64,000 nucleotides of DNA from Robertmurraya sp047302285 (GTDB lineage Bacteria > Bacillota > Bacilli > Bacillales > Cytobacillaceae): NCBI RefSeq assembly GCF_047302285.1, contig NZ_CP154845.1, forward strand, positions 3,968,001-4,032,000, written 5' to 3'. This document shows, piece by piece, positions 42,830-51,481 of this stretch. How positions within the stretch are numbered: the first letter of the stretch is position 1; each line of letters opens with the position of its first letter. The translations under genes were made by a program, and so were the position numbers. The notes under the pieces were generated by a model that did no database searches, was not told the origin of the DNA, and saw only the letters and a list, made by a program, of their open reading frames with translations.

Positions 42830-42955
42830 ATTTAAACACCTCTTGAATTAATTTGTTATGAATTGATTATAAGTATATTTTTATCGTTTTGCAATAAATA
42901 ATTATTGAAAATAAATATTATAATATTGAATATCAACTACTACAGAGATAAAAAA

Positions 42956-42992
42956 CTCCCCTCACGACAAGTTCTTCTTGCCGTAAGGGGAG
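42956..42992 (-). terminator. Intrinsic terminator of the sigma/anti-sigma fusion gene
   Basis: CTCCCCTCACGACAAG pairs with CTTGCCGTAAGGGGAG (a few mismatches), followed on the minus strand by a T6 run. Confidence 0.8.
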
Positions 42993-43004
42993 CTGATTTA
43001 TCGC

Positions 43005-45068
43005 TCATTTATCTTGGTTGACTGGGATTTCCACCCACTCATTTAAATACTTCATCGTTTGATATCCGTAGATCTCCAGTTTTGTAGGAATCACAGATTC
43101 TCCGACATTTGTTTGACTGCGTAATCGATAAGTTTGTTCGGTTTGAAGAAAACGTGGCTGCTCTATTTCATCATACCTGAGAGATGGGTCATTCATGTCA
43201 TATTGCTTTCCGTTTTTATCGATGATGACACCCTCAGAATCGATTTCCATAGCAGGAAACTCATTTTCATCATTTGTAAGAATATTAAAGTCAAATGAAT
43301 CATACTCCCGATTCTCTATATCGTGATTACTAATGATCACTTCAGTCGGATGTCCAATCTCCACTTTGTCGATCGAGATCGTACTCCCTGCATATTCAAA
43401 GGTTTGAGGATATTCCTCAGAAGCATCCAGTTCAATCACTTTTTGTTCTTCATTCCATAACTGCATCAAGCCCAGCTGAACACTTAATTCTTTTAAGTTT
43501 TCTCCTATGAGAGGGTCAAAATACGCTTCTAAAATATCCCATCCCATTCCATGTACTCCACCATAGTAAGCACTACCATATACATCGGCTTTCATTTTCT
43601 CACCATTCACTTCTAAAGCATCAAAGGTGAGTGCATTTAACCTCTGCTCTAGCGATCTCGTATTGAGCCCATATTTCAAAATCGTCGTAGTGGGTGCGAG
43701 CGTTAGTTTTTCAAAACGCAGTGGTACACCTTCCACTTCGATTTCTTCATCCAAAGCATACTCGACAGATGGGTGCTTCGTTATTGAAAACTCGAACTTC
43801 CAATCTCCAGATTTAGATTCCATTCCCATAAAATCTGAATTTTGAACAAGTTTCTGAACCTGTGTGATAATCAGTTTCACGTCTCCACTATCCTTACTAA
43901 TCGGATCCAAACTTACTTTTCCGTGATACACATTCTTTTTTTCTTTGTTCAAGTCAGATTCAAGGTCAGGAGGATTGTAGCTTAGGTTAGTTCCACGGTT
44001 CATGCTTGCATTTTCGGTCCTCAAGAAAACTCCATTATAGCTATCTAGCATGTATTGATTATCTTCATTCATATCTTCAATTTCATAGAATACAAGAGTT
44101 TGATAGTCATCCGATATCGCACTTTTGATCGTAATTTTTATTCCTTCATTTTCTGCTACTAGATCGAGCCTTTCACCTAGATCCTCTTGTAAAAAGGCGC
44201 GCAATTGCACGTCATCCTCCGTCCATGTATAGTAGAGATTTTTAAACATCCCCGTAAATACTCCAAGCGCTAAAAGGAAAGAGAACACTCCTGCCATAAT
44301 AAATACGATTTTTTTGCGTTTTTTATTGCGTATCTGTTTCTGATTCTCCAATTCTGCCAACTTCTTCTTGATGTTCCCCATGAAATCAAGTGGAACATGG
44401 AAATCCTCAAGTCTCTCAGTAATATTCTTCATCATAAACATCATATCCTGAAAGGTCGCTAAATCCTTCTGGCAGTCTTGGCAATGATAAACATGTTTCT
44501 CTAAATCAATCTTTTTGGGCCGTTCAAGAGTTCTTTCTAAATAATCGATGTAATAAGGATAATACTCCTTACAACCATTAGAGGCTTCGTAACCCATTTC
44601 TTTTTTTAGAGACTGAATGCCATTGAACAAATACGCATTGATTTTCTCCACAGGAACCTGGAGTAGATTTCCCACATCTTCTTTTGAGCTTCCATTAACA
44701 TATGTAAGAATGATGGCTTCCTTTTCAAACTTTTTTAATCGATTCAATGCTTGATTTATTTCAGGGTTTCGTTCGCCTTCCTCTGTTACATTTTGATCAT
44801 CGGAAATCTCCCAGCAAGTATGAATAAAAATCGATGTTGCCCACGTTTCAAAAGATCTCTCTTTCTTCATTCGAGATAGGCCTTTTTGCACCTTGAGAAT
44901 CGACTGGTAAAATAATTCTTCCAATTGCTGCTGGGTAGAAAGATAGAATCGACCAAGACTATAAAACGATTGTTTATGCTGCTCAAACCAATCGACGATA
45001 GACTCTGGTCCCAATTCACTAATCGTATTGGCTGAAGTAGGATCTACTTTTGCTGGGATCATATACAA
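43005..45068 (-). CDS. ECF-type sigma factor fused to membrane anti-sigma and DUF4179/DUF5643-like extracellular domains
   Basis: A protein of 687 residues with three parts. Residues 1-175 are a reduced ECF sigma factor: region 2-like LEELFYQSILKVQKGLSRMK, and region 4 FEKEAIILTYVNGSSKEDVG. A zinc-finger anti-sigma segment follows (HVYHCQDCQKDL), then a membrane helix (IVFIMAGVFSFLLALGVFTG, about 260-280). The outside 400 residues look like DUF4179 and a C-terminal beta domain. Such domains usually occur in a separate anti-sigma protein, so here regulator and brake are one chain. The region-2 core is divergent, so it may be a sensor rather than an active sigma factor. Confidence 0.75.
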   Translation of the reverse strand: MYMIPAKVDPTSANTISELGPESIVDWFEQHKQSFYSLGRFYLSTQQQLEELFYQSILKVQKGLSRMKKERSFETWATSIFIHTCWEISDDQNVTEEGERNPEINQALNRLKKFEKEAIILTYVNGSSKEDVGNLLQVPVEKINAYLFNGIQSLKKEMGYEASNGCKEYYPYYIDYLERTLERPKKIDLEKHVYHCQDCQKDLATFQDMMFMMKNITERLEDFHVPLDFMGNIKKKLAELENQKQIRNKKRKKIVFIMAGVFSFLLALGVFTGMFKNLYYTWTEDDVQLRAFLQEDLGERLDLVAENEGIKITIKSAISDDYQTLVFYEIEDMNEDNQYMLDSYNGVFLRTENASMNRGTNLSYNPPDLESDLNKEKKNVYHGKVSLDPISKDSGDVKLIITQVQKLVQNSDFMGMESKSGDWKFEFSITKHPSVEYALDEEIEVEGVPLRFEKLTLAPTTTILKYGLNTRSLEQRLNALTFDALEVNGEKMKADVYGSAYYGGVHGMGWDILEAYFDPLIGENLKELSVQLGLMQLWNEEQKVIELDASEEYPQTFEYAGSTISIDKVEIGHPTEVIISNHDIENREYDSFDFNILTNDENEFPAMEIDSEGVIIDKNGKQYDMNDPSLRYDEIEQPRFLQTEQTYRLRSQTNVGESVIPTKLEIYGYQTMKYLNEWVEIPVNQDK

Positions 45069-45101
45069 GCTCTTCCTTTATCTTAATATTTTCGGGTCAG
45101 A

Positions 45102-45120
45102 GGGACAGGTTCCTCGTCCC
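45102..45120. repeat. GGGAC hairpin repeat, copy 1
   Basis: GGGAC-AGGTTCCTC-GTCCC forms a 5-bp hairpin with a conserved loop. Nearly the same element occurs at 45239 and 49092, upstream of genes on the minus strand. Confidence 0.55.
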
Positions 45121-45238
45121 CATTTAATATTTGCAAACTCCTGGACACTCTTTTTCTATAAAAATACTTTAAATTAATTATAGCCTTTCTTTTCAAAAAA
45201 ATCTAAAAATGTTAAAATTCGGCAAGAATTGCTTCAAA

Positions 45239-45257
45239 GGGACAGGTTCTGTGTCCC
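45239..45257. repeat. GGGAC hairpin repeat, copy 2
   Basis: GGGACA-GGTTCTG-TGTCCC, a 6-bp stem. The loop GGTTC is shared with the other copies. Confidence 0.55.
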
Positions 45258-45262
45258 GAATC

Positions 45263-45308
45263 AAAAAAAAACCTAGAAATCTCGGGATTTTTTTCACGAG
45301 TTCTAGGT
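45263..45308 (-). terminator. Intrinsic terminator of the decayed antitoxin gene
   Basis: ACCTAGAA..CTCG pairs with CGAG..TTCTAGGT, and the minus strand continues with a long T-run. It lies about 30 bp after the end of the antitoxin pseudogene, leaving no room for a toxin gene. Confidence 0.75.
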
Positions 45309-45337
45309 CTGAAATTTATTTGACGACTTGTATTATT

Positions 45338-45621
45338 CTAAATGAAATTCGTTTCTTTTGCAGCATTAATCTTTCTCCGGAACGATTCTATAACATCATC
45401 ATGGTTCAATAATACAGCACCTTCAGCAACCTGCTTTTCAGCAGTTAAAAGCTTGGCTTGCAGCCGATTACGTGCTTCCTTCTTCTAAAAGTTTCGTGGC
45501 TCATTACAACCAAATCTGCTTCACCATTGCGAGTGAGTATTACTGGTTCATCGAGTTCATGACAAAATTTTGAAAACCCATTATAATTTTGACGTATTGT
45601 GGTTGAAGGTTTGATATTCAA
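45338..45621 (-). pseudogene. Phd/YefM-family antitoxin, frameshifted, toxin missing
   Basis: A TTG start with GGAGGGG 6 bp upstream opens LNIKPSTTIRQNYNGFSK, then ELDEPVILTRNGEADLVVMS and HETFRRR, the Phd/YefM antitoxin domain. After FRRR the frame shifts: frame 1 ends at 45445, while another frame continues ARNRLQAKLLTAEKQVAEGA to TAG at 45338, the expected C-terminal tail. A one- or two-base indel therefore broke the gene. A RelE/Txe-type toxin normally follows such antitoxins, but a terminator comes next. Confidence 0.7.
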
Positions 45622-45792
45622 AAGCAGCCCCTCCTTAATAACATTATTTTGACGATATTATAACATGTGGAAAAATGATTGATTGATGAGTTTTCTGATC
45701 CATGAATCGTTATTGATGAAATGGGGAAGTAAATTTGATGATCTGAAGAGAGTGGGAGTATTTACATCTGAAGTGTCTCATTCATTAAAATT

Positions 45793-46122
45793 TTAAGCAA
45801 AAGCAACTCTTACATTTCCATCTCTTTGAGCAGTTGCTAAACAATTTTCGATAAAATCTCGAATTTGTTTTAGATCAATAATGTTAAAATCATTTCTTGA
45901 CGAGAGGTTTATTTTTCCAAATAACCGATTGAACTCTCTCAAGGCTTCTTCAAGTTCATGAGTTGAATAGCTCATACTATTTCCTGAACCACTAACTCCT
46001 GCATCATATTGAGTTGCATCAAGCAACGTATACAGTATGGACACATTTCTATTTTGCATACTGAAACGAGCATAGGCAATTTCTTCTCCGGCTCTATTAT
46101 ATCCTGAAATATCATGCCCCAT
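45793..46122 (-). CDS. Hypothetical protein (MGHDISGY-type)
   Basis: A protein of 109 residues starting MGHDISGYNRAGEEIAYARF and containing LYTLLDATQYDAGVSGSG. This type of small soluble protein is scattered through many bacteria with no known function. The ATG was chosen because GGAGGG lies 6-7 bp upstream. It has no operon partner; AT-rich gaps lie on both sides. Confidence 0.7.
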   Translation of the reverse strand: MGHDISGYNRAGEEIAYARFSMQNRNVSILYTLLDATQYDAGVSGSGNSMSYSTHELEEALREFNRLFGKINLSSRNDFNIIDLKQIRDFIENCLATAQRDGNVRVAFA

Positions 46123-46441
46123 CAGATTCCCTCCTTCCATTTTTAATTTAGAACCTCTTAGTCCTTATTAACTTTTTCAGTTTGGGCATCACTCCTTTCA
46201 ATCGATAAAAAAAGGGCTGGGAAAGAAAAAACATTAAAGGTGGAAAAAGGAAGTTTCAATTAAGTGGGATTAAAAACGATGATTTCATACATGCTTATTT
46301 TCAAAGGTTAAAAGGAAACGAGAGTTAAACGAGTGGGATAGGTGAAGTTAATGTAGGGGTTGTTTCCATTCAATAGTTTCATTTTTTATCCATCTTGTCA
46401 ACTTCCAATAGTTCGACAAATTTCGTATGTTTCTATTTATA

Positions 46442-46517
46442 TGATAGTTCCCAATGAAATTTGGTGAAACCCATGAGACTGAAACCAATTGAAAAGGTTC
46501 AGTCTCATGAACTATCA
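46442..46517. other. Nested inverted repeat downstream of the ABC-2 exporter
   Basis: The inner stem CATGAGACTGAAACC/GGTTCAGTCTCATG (14 bp) is enclosed by the outer arms TGATAGTT/AACTATCA. It follows the permease stop by about 45 bp on the minus strand and may terminate or protect the mRNA, although there is no clear T-run. The remaining 46.14-46.44 kb holds nothing recognisable. Confidence 0.55.
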
Positions 46518-46562
46518 TTTAGAATTGCCATATTACGATTTATTTCAATAATAGACTACATG

Positions 46563-48164
46563 TTAAATTGTAATATCACGCTTTCGGAATCCAACTAAGC
46601 TAAATATTATTAATACTACCGCAATCACACTTAACACAAACATAGGCATAAATGTTGCGTCTTCGATAGGTACATGCGGAACATGACCAAATGGTGAAAG
46701 CTTCCCTACCCAATTTGGAAATTGCATTAAATTTCCTAAATAGAGAACGAAGAATGAATAAATAAAATAAATCCAAATTAGAGAGGTCAGCTTTGGTAGA
46801 AATCCAATTAAGAATGCCGTAATGCCAATCATCACTAACATGGCTGGGTAATAGACAAGACCAGCACCGTAGACCATGCCAAAATCAAATCCTTCCTCCA
46901 TGACAGCTGTTCCAGCAGACCAAAGCCCAATGGTACTAAGGGAAATCATTACAAAACCATTTACAATCGCAAGAACTAAATATGAACCGATCAGTTTCGA
47001 CCTTGATACAGCCCTACCTAGTAAATGATCCAAACGGTCTTTTTTCTCTTCACCGCGAAGTTTATTCATGGCCATAACAGCTGGAACCGTTGATAAAAGA
47101 GAAATAACGATCATTAAAGTTGGTAGAAATTGTTCAGCTACAGATACTCCTTCAGCTTGTTGTAGCATTTGTTGATACATTTCATTCCCCTCAAAAAACG
47201 ATTCTAAGTCACCAAATATCGATCCATAGGACGCCCCTAGCACATACATACCAATGCCCCAAGCGATAAATCCTGTTCGCTGTAATCGAAAGGCAAGACC
47301 AATTGGGCTTTGCAAAAGATTGGAAGCATATCTTCTCCCTGGTTTGGCTGCTATGAACCCTTGTTCCAAATCACGAATACTATTTAGGTAATTGGCAATG
47401 ACATATAATAGAAGAGACACCACCAGCATCAAAAGAACGGGTCCCCAATTATTAGAGGAATAGACTTCTGCTTTTGATATCCATCCTAATGGAGAAAGCC
47501 ATGACAATGCTTCGTTACTTATATCTGTAATCGCTCGGAAAAGGTAAGCAAAAATCAGCAACCCAATCGACCATCCGATCGTTCCTCGAGAGCTTTCTGA
47601 AAGTTGCGCAAAAACGGCTGTCACCCCAGCAAAAACAAGCCCTGTACCTCCTAAAGTTGCACCATAAAGCAAGGAACCCTCTAGATCCAAAGAATCAATC
47701 CCAAGTCCATATAATCCAAATCCTATACATAATGCCAAAACAATAAATGCTCCACTTGTTACAATTAACGTAGCATTTAAATAAGATAGTCGTCCCGATG
47801 GCAAGGAACGAATCATCTCAATACGACCGTCTTCTTCATCCGCTCTTGTGTGACGTGTGACAATTAAAATGGCCATTAACCCAACGATGATTCCCGTCAT
47901 GACAAGCATTTGATGGGCTGTCATGGCACCAGTTGTATAATATTCTAAATCACCGGTCCCTAACATGGCTGTCATTGCCGGATTTGCCATCGTTTCAGTA
48001 AGGAAATCTCTCTCTGCCTGCGTTTCATACAAGCCATCAAACGCAGAGGGAACGATTAATGAAAATAATGCCAATCCAATGATCCATATTGGGATTCTTA
48101 TTCGATCAAGACGCAGTATAAAGCGAGAAAGCCTCCCGGTGTTAGCAAATCCATTCTGATCCAT
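46563..48164 (-). CDS. ABC-2-type exporter permease (polyketide/antibiotic exporter family)
   Basis: A protein of 533 residues with about 12 membrane segments in two similar halves. The N-terminal region (LDRIRIPIWIIGLALFSLIV) and TRADEEDGRIEMIRSLP match the family annotated as exporters of polyketide antibiotics (TetB-like half). It starts on the last base of the ATPase gene stop, so the two are translationally coupled. Confidence 0.82.
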   Translation of the reverse strand: MDQNGFANTGRLSRFILRLDRIRIPIWIIGLALFSLIVPSAFDGLYETQAERDFLTETMANPAMTAMLGTGDLEYYTTGAMTAHQMLVMTGIIVGLMAILIVTRHTRADEEDGRIEMIRSLPSGRLSYLNATLIVTSGAFIVLALCIGFGLYGLGIDSLDLEGSLLYGATLGGTGLVFAGVTAVFAQLSESSRGTIGWSIGLLIFAYLFRAITDISNEALSWLSPLGWISKAEVYSSNNWGPVLLMLVVSLLLYVIANYLNSIRDLEQGFIAAKPGRRYASNLLQSPIGLAFRLQRTGFIAWGIGMYVLGASYGSIFGDLESFFEGNEMYQQMLQQAEGVSVAEQFLPTLMIVISLLSTVPAVMAMNKLRGEEKKDRLDHLLGRAVSRSKLIGSYLVLAIVNGFVMISLSTIGLWSAGTAVMEEGFDFGMVYGAGLVYYPAMLVMIGITAFLIGFLPKLTSLIWIYFIYSFFVLYLGNLMQFPNWVGKLSPFGHVPHVPIEDATFMPMFVLSVIAVVLIIFSLVGFRKRDITI

Positions 48165-49063
48165 TACTGGACACCTCCTGCTTCTTTCCCTTCATAATGA
48201 CGCATAAATAAATCCTCCAAGGTCGGTGGTGCACTTTCTAGCTTTATAATTCCAAACTGACTAACATATTTAATCGCATTATCCAGTTCTTCTGTATCCA
48301 CCTGGAAGCTTAATCCTTGGTCCGTTTTTTCAATTTCATGGATACCTGACAATTCCGTTAACGCTGTAATGGACTGTTTTGTCTCCACAAGAATTTGGGT
48401 ACGTGTTAAGTGTCGAAGTTCGTTTAACGTTCCCGTTTCGATAATTTTACCTTGCCGAATGATCCCCACTCGATCACATAGTTTTTCTACCTCTGAAAGG
48501 ATATGGCTTGAAAGCACGACACTTTTCCCTTTACTTTTAACATCCATCACACATTCCTGAAACACCTGCTCCATTAGTGGATCCAGCCCAGAGGTTGGTT
48601 CATCTAAAATATACAAATCAGCATCGGATGAAAATGCCGCAATTAACGCCACCTTTTGTCGGTTTCCCTTAGAGTATGTTCGGCATTTTTTTGTGGGATC
48701 TAAATCAAATTTCTTAATCAATTCTTCTCTTCTGCTTTTATTATTGCCCCCTCTTAATTTAACAAAGAGATCAATAACTTCCCCACCTGTTAAATTGGGC
48801 CATAGATTGACATCTCCTGGTACATAGGCTATTCTCTTATGAATTTCTACCGCTTCATTCCAAGCGTCTTTTCCAAATACCTTAACTTCACCTTCTGTTG
48901 ATTTTAATATACCAAGAAGTACTCGAATTGTCGTAGACTTACCTGCTCCGTTTGGCCCGATAAACCCAAAAACCTCCCCACTACCTACTTCCAAATTAAC
49001 ACCATCTAAAGCAGTAAACTTCCCAAACCTTTTTGTTAAATTCTTCACTTCCAATATGCTCAT
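48164..49063 (-). CDS. ABC exporter ATP-binding protein (CcmA type)
   Basis: An ATPase of 299 residues. Walker A is GPNGAGKST, the signature YSKGNRQKV, Walker B LYILDEPTSGLDP and the H-loop LSSHILSEV, as in drug and antibiotic exporter ATPases. It forms an operon with the 12-helix permease. Two palindromes that look like TetR operators lie upstream, but no regulator gene is adjacent. Confidence 0.88.
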   Translation of the reverse strand: MSILEVKNLTKRFGKFTALDGVNLEVGSGEVFGFIGPNGAGKSTTIRVLLGILKSTEGEVKVFGKDAWNEAVEIHKRIAYVPGDVNLWPNLTGGEVIDLFVKLRGGNNKSRREELIKKFDLDPTKKCRTYSKGNRQKVALIAAFSSDADLYILDEPTSGLDPLMEQVFQECVMDVKSKGKSVVLSSHILSEVEKLCDRVGIIRQGKIIETGTLNELRHLTRTQILVETKQSITALTELSGIHEIEKTDQGLSFQVDTEELDNAIKYVSQFGIIKLESAPPTLEDLFMRHYEGKEAGGVQ

Positions 49064-49091
49064 ACTTCATCCTCCTCATTTGTGGAACATG

Positions 49092-49110
49092 GGGACAGGT
49101 TCATCGTCCC
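49092..49110. repeat. GGGAC hairpin repeat, copy 3
   Basis: GGGAC-AGGTTCATC-GTCCC, differing from copy 1 (45102) by one base in the loop. It lies about 28 bp before the ABC ATPase start. Confidence 0.55.
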
Positions 49111-49133
49111 GTTCAATTATCAACATCACTGTA

Positions 49134-49150
49134 TTGACCACATGGGTCAA
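49134..49150. promoter_or_regulatory. Palindromic operator, proximal copy
   Basis: TTGACCACATGGGTCAA is a near-perfect palindrome (TTGACC with GGTCAA). It overlaps a TTGACC -35 hexamer read towards the ABC operon. Confidence 0.55.
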
Positions 49151-49224
49151 CCTAATCTAAAAATTTTTTCTTACCGAGAACGAGTGACTCTCTCTTCACC
49201 TCGATCTCAAGTTAAAACACAGTA

Positions 49225-49241
49225 ATGACCACATAGGTCAA
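49225..49241. promoter_or_regulatory. Palindromic operator, distal copy
   Basis: ATGACCACATAGGTCAA repeats the proximal palindrome with two changes, 91 bp away. It also overlaps TTGACC on the minus strand. Confidence 0.55.
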
Positions 49242-49371
49242 CTAAAAACAAAAAAAACACCTATAACATTACTACTCTTTTAACACACAGATTTTATTCA
49301 TTCATTAATCATATTCATCCTCCCGCCGATTTACCAACTCACCACTATTCGCTGAAAAATGGCATCAAAAA

Positions 49372-49398
49372 AAGACCATCACAAATAAGAGTGGTCTT
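49372..49398 (-). terminator. Expression-platform terminator of the ydaO riboswitch
   Basis: AAGACCA pairs with TGGTCTT, and the minus strand continues with eight T residues. It lies directly downstream of the c-di-AMP aptamer. Confidence 0.8.
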
Positions 49399-49415
49399 AG
49401 GAGATATCAACCCTT

Positions 49416-49565
49416 TGACCTTTCTCTCGGATATTACTTGTAACGCTTACGAGGTTAGCTGTCGGATTAGGGACTGAGAGTATCCCCTCTTACTAAGTAA
49501 GATTCACCCCAAGATAGACAAGCGTCTATCGAAAATGGTTCCCCCGCTCAATAATGATTCAGCGA
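49416..49565 (-). ncRNA. ydaO/yuaA (cyclic di-AMP) riboswitch, orphan
   Basis: Read on the minus strand the class hallmarks appear in order: CGCTGAATC, GCGGGGGAACC, TGGGGTGAATC, an AGTCCC segment and AATCCGACAGCTAACCTCG, closing with TAAGCGT. A terminator follows. Downstream, GGGAGGATGAATATG opens a frame that stops after four codons (49298-49312), and the next real gene is the ABC exporter about 350 bp away. The riboswitch thus seems to have lost its target gene, normally a potassium transporter or cell-wall hydrolase. Confidence 0.9.
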
Positions 49566-49793
49566 ATAAAAAGGTGTTCGGAATTATTTAATTTATTCTA
49601 ATCAATTTCAGCACGTTTTACTTCAAGTTCAAATCAACCTGGTAAAATGGGAAATTAATTGAATTCAACTAAAAAATACTCCCATTTTCCATCTTTGTCA
49701 ACCCTCTTTTTTACTAGTTGCTTCCCTGAGAGAACTTTGAATGCAAGAAAAACCATTAGCTAAGAACTAAAAATGTGAAGAAAAAGTTTACTC

Positions 49794-50123
49794 TTATGCA
49801 TTATTAGACCTGATTGAAGACTCTCCAAAAAAATCGATTAATGCTTGTCTTTCCACGATAAACAATTTGCTGCTGAATCCACCTATGTAGACGATTCTCC
49901 AACCTTTAAATTTCAATTTAAAAGAACCCACTCCTGTTACTACACCTAAAATCAAAATCGCCACCAACATGACTATAGTTATTTTGTCATCAGCTGATGT
50001 ATCAAGGGTAGAACCGAGCGCCTTTCCTAAAGATGTTCCAAGTAAAACGAAACCGTAACCAACGGAAACGACTACCATCATTGTTCCCAAGAAAACACCG
50101 ATCGTTTTTTTAAAATCTGTAAT
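49794..50123 (-). CDS. Small membrane protein
   Basis: Two probable membrane helices (MMVVVSVGYGFVLLGTSL and ITIVMLVAILILGVVTGVG), followed by a basic, possibly cytoplasmic tail. The frame with an ATG starts at 50090 without a ribosome site. Extending it to an ATT codon gives ITDFKKTIGVFLGTMM with AAGGTGGA 10 bp upstream, so either an ATT start or a mutated ATG is likely. Function unknown. Confidence 0.5.
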   Translation of the reverse strand: MTDFKKTIGVFLGTMMVVVSVGYGFVLLGTSLGKALGSTLDTSADDKITIVMLVAILILGVVTGVGSFKLKFKGWRIVYIGGFSSKLFIVERQALIDFFGESSIRSNNA

Positions 50124-50168
50124 TTTTCAAGATTCCACCTTCCTATATTTTTTCATGGGGACAATCAC

Positions 50169-50849
50169 TTAAATTGCTTTAAATCGCTGATCAATCTCTT
50201 CACGACAGTACTCATCAATCCAATCCCCGTATTTATCATATAAAGGACGTATCGTTTCAAGATCTCTCGCAATAACTTCGCATCCCCTATCATCATATAT
50301 GTAAAAAATAATGTTTCTCGTGACATTAATAAAAAACACATCTGGCTCATATAAACCGTATGGATTGTGTAATCTTGGTTTTAATCGTCGAAAATCCCGA
50401 TGAGAAATTGCCTTCAATAATAATGGATAACGAATATCTTGTTTGCGACACTGTAATGAAAATTGGGAGGTACAATTGTCCTCAGCATCTTCTTCACCGT
50501 CAAACATATAGGGAAGGGCTTCCTGTTTTAAATGCGACCTTACATGATTATTTCTTATATAATGATGATATACTTTCAATCTTCTACTTCTTCTTACATA
50601 ATTTTTAATTTGATAAACATTCGTAACCAAAAAAATCATATCATTAGGTAAAAAAATCTCATTAAAGAGAGATAGAGTTTGTTGATACGCTTGTTCAAAG
50701 TATTCAGCATTTAGCTTGTCTGTTCCACTTTTAAATTGATAAAGCTCTTTAGCCAGTTCGAAATGAATGCTATGATCCCATTGATGATAGAGGCTCGGCC
50801 TCAGAACAAGTCCAGGGAAATGACTATCTATATAATCTCTTAAATTCAT
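50169..50849 (-). CDS. DUF3885-family protein
   Basis: A protein of 226 residues. The DUF3885 signature is in the C-terminal part: NPYGLYEPDVFFINVTRN, then YIYDDRGCEVIARD and LYDKYGDWIDEYCREEI. The ATG follows GGACGGAG by 9 bp; the longer frame overlaps the upstream gene. Family members are common in Bacillus, often beside immunity-like genes; function unknown. Confidence 0.78.
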   Translation of the reverse strand: MNLRDYIDSHFPGLVLRPSLYHQWDHSIHFELAKELYQFKSGTDKLNAEYFEQAYQQTLSLFNEIFLPNDMIFLVTNVYQIKNYVRRSRRLKVYHHYIRNNHVRSHLKQEALPYMFDGEEDAEDNCTSQFSLQCRKQDIRYPLLLKAISHRDFRRLKPRLHNPYGLYEPDVFFINVTRNIIFYIYDDRGCEVIARDLETIRPLYDKYGDWIDEYCREEIDQRFKAI

Positions 50850-50875
50850 ATTTTTTGTCTCCGTCCTTAAATATA

Positions 50876-51322
50876 TTAATCCGCTGGAATTTCCCTTAAT
50901 ACCCATGGGATCCTTGCCTCAAACCCCAATTGCAAAACAGATCGTGGGAAACCATTCGGTACAAACATCAATTCCTTTTCAAAACCGAATGTAAAATTCT
51001 TCATATTAGCTGTGTTCGAATCATTCCAGTCAGAGTCTGTACGATACTCTCCTTCAACTAAGCTGCCGACAAGATGATAACAACCTATATAAAGACGTTG
51101 TTTCCCATCCACTTCACCAAACTCAGACAAATGGCTTGGCTTTGCAGGATCAATTCCAAATGAAGCAAGCATTGCAACGATATCTCGATCAAAATGTTTA
51201 CATGCTTCCATATAATTTCGACAATACAAGCAATTGCATAACTCCATCTCTTTGCCATAGAATTCTTTCGTTCTACTTATATCGACTTCTATTGTCCATT
51301 TCATTAGGTGGATTTGTTTCAT
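50876..51322 (-). CDS. Hypothetical protein with CxxC motif
   Basis: A protein of 148 residues. LCNCLYCRNYMEACKHFDRD suggests a metal site near the N-terminus, and the rest is beta-rich (LYIGCYHLVGSLVEGEYR). It ends close to the DUF3885 start and is probably cotranscribed with it. Proteins of this type occur widely as uncharacterised single domains. Confidence 0.65.
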   Translation of the reverse strand: MKQIHLMKWTIEVDISRTKEFYGKEMELCNCLYCRNYMEACKHFDRDIVAMLASFGIDPAKPSHLSEFGEVDGKQRLYIGCYHLVGSLVEGEYRTDSDWNDSNTANMKNFTFGFEKELMFVPNGFPRSVLQLGFEARIPWVLREIPAD

Positions 51323-51328
51323 TCTACT

Positions 51329-51481
51329 TTATTCTCCTCTATTACTACTATAGTAGACTCCTAGTGGCGATATTTCTAAGTCATAGATAAAGTACATATC
51401 ATTTTTCCCAAGAAAAGTATAATCTCCTTTAATGAATTTTTCTACAAAAAAAGGTGTACAAGGCCTTGCGAATAAAATAAT
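51329..51481 (-). pseudogene. C-terminal gene remnant
   Basis: Just upstream of the CxxC gene a stop-bounded frame of 50 codons reads FVEKFIKGDYTFLGKNDMYF, then IYDLEISPLGVYYSSNRGE. It is protein-like but has no start codon. It looks like the tail of a decayed gene, possibly of the SMI1/immunity type (a guess). Confidence 0.4.

Noticed and set aside
45209..45412. 67-codon plus-strand frame
   Set aside because: It runs antisense through a hairpin repeat, a terminator and the tail of the antitoxin pseudogene.
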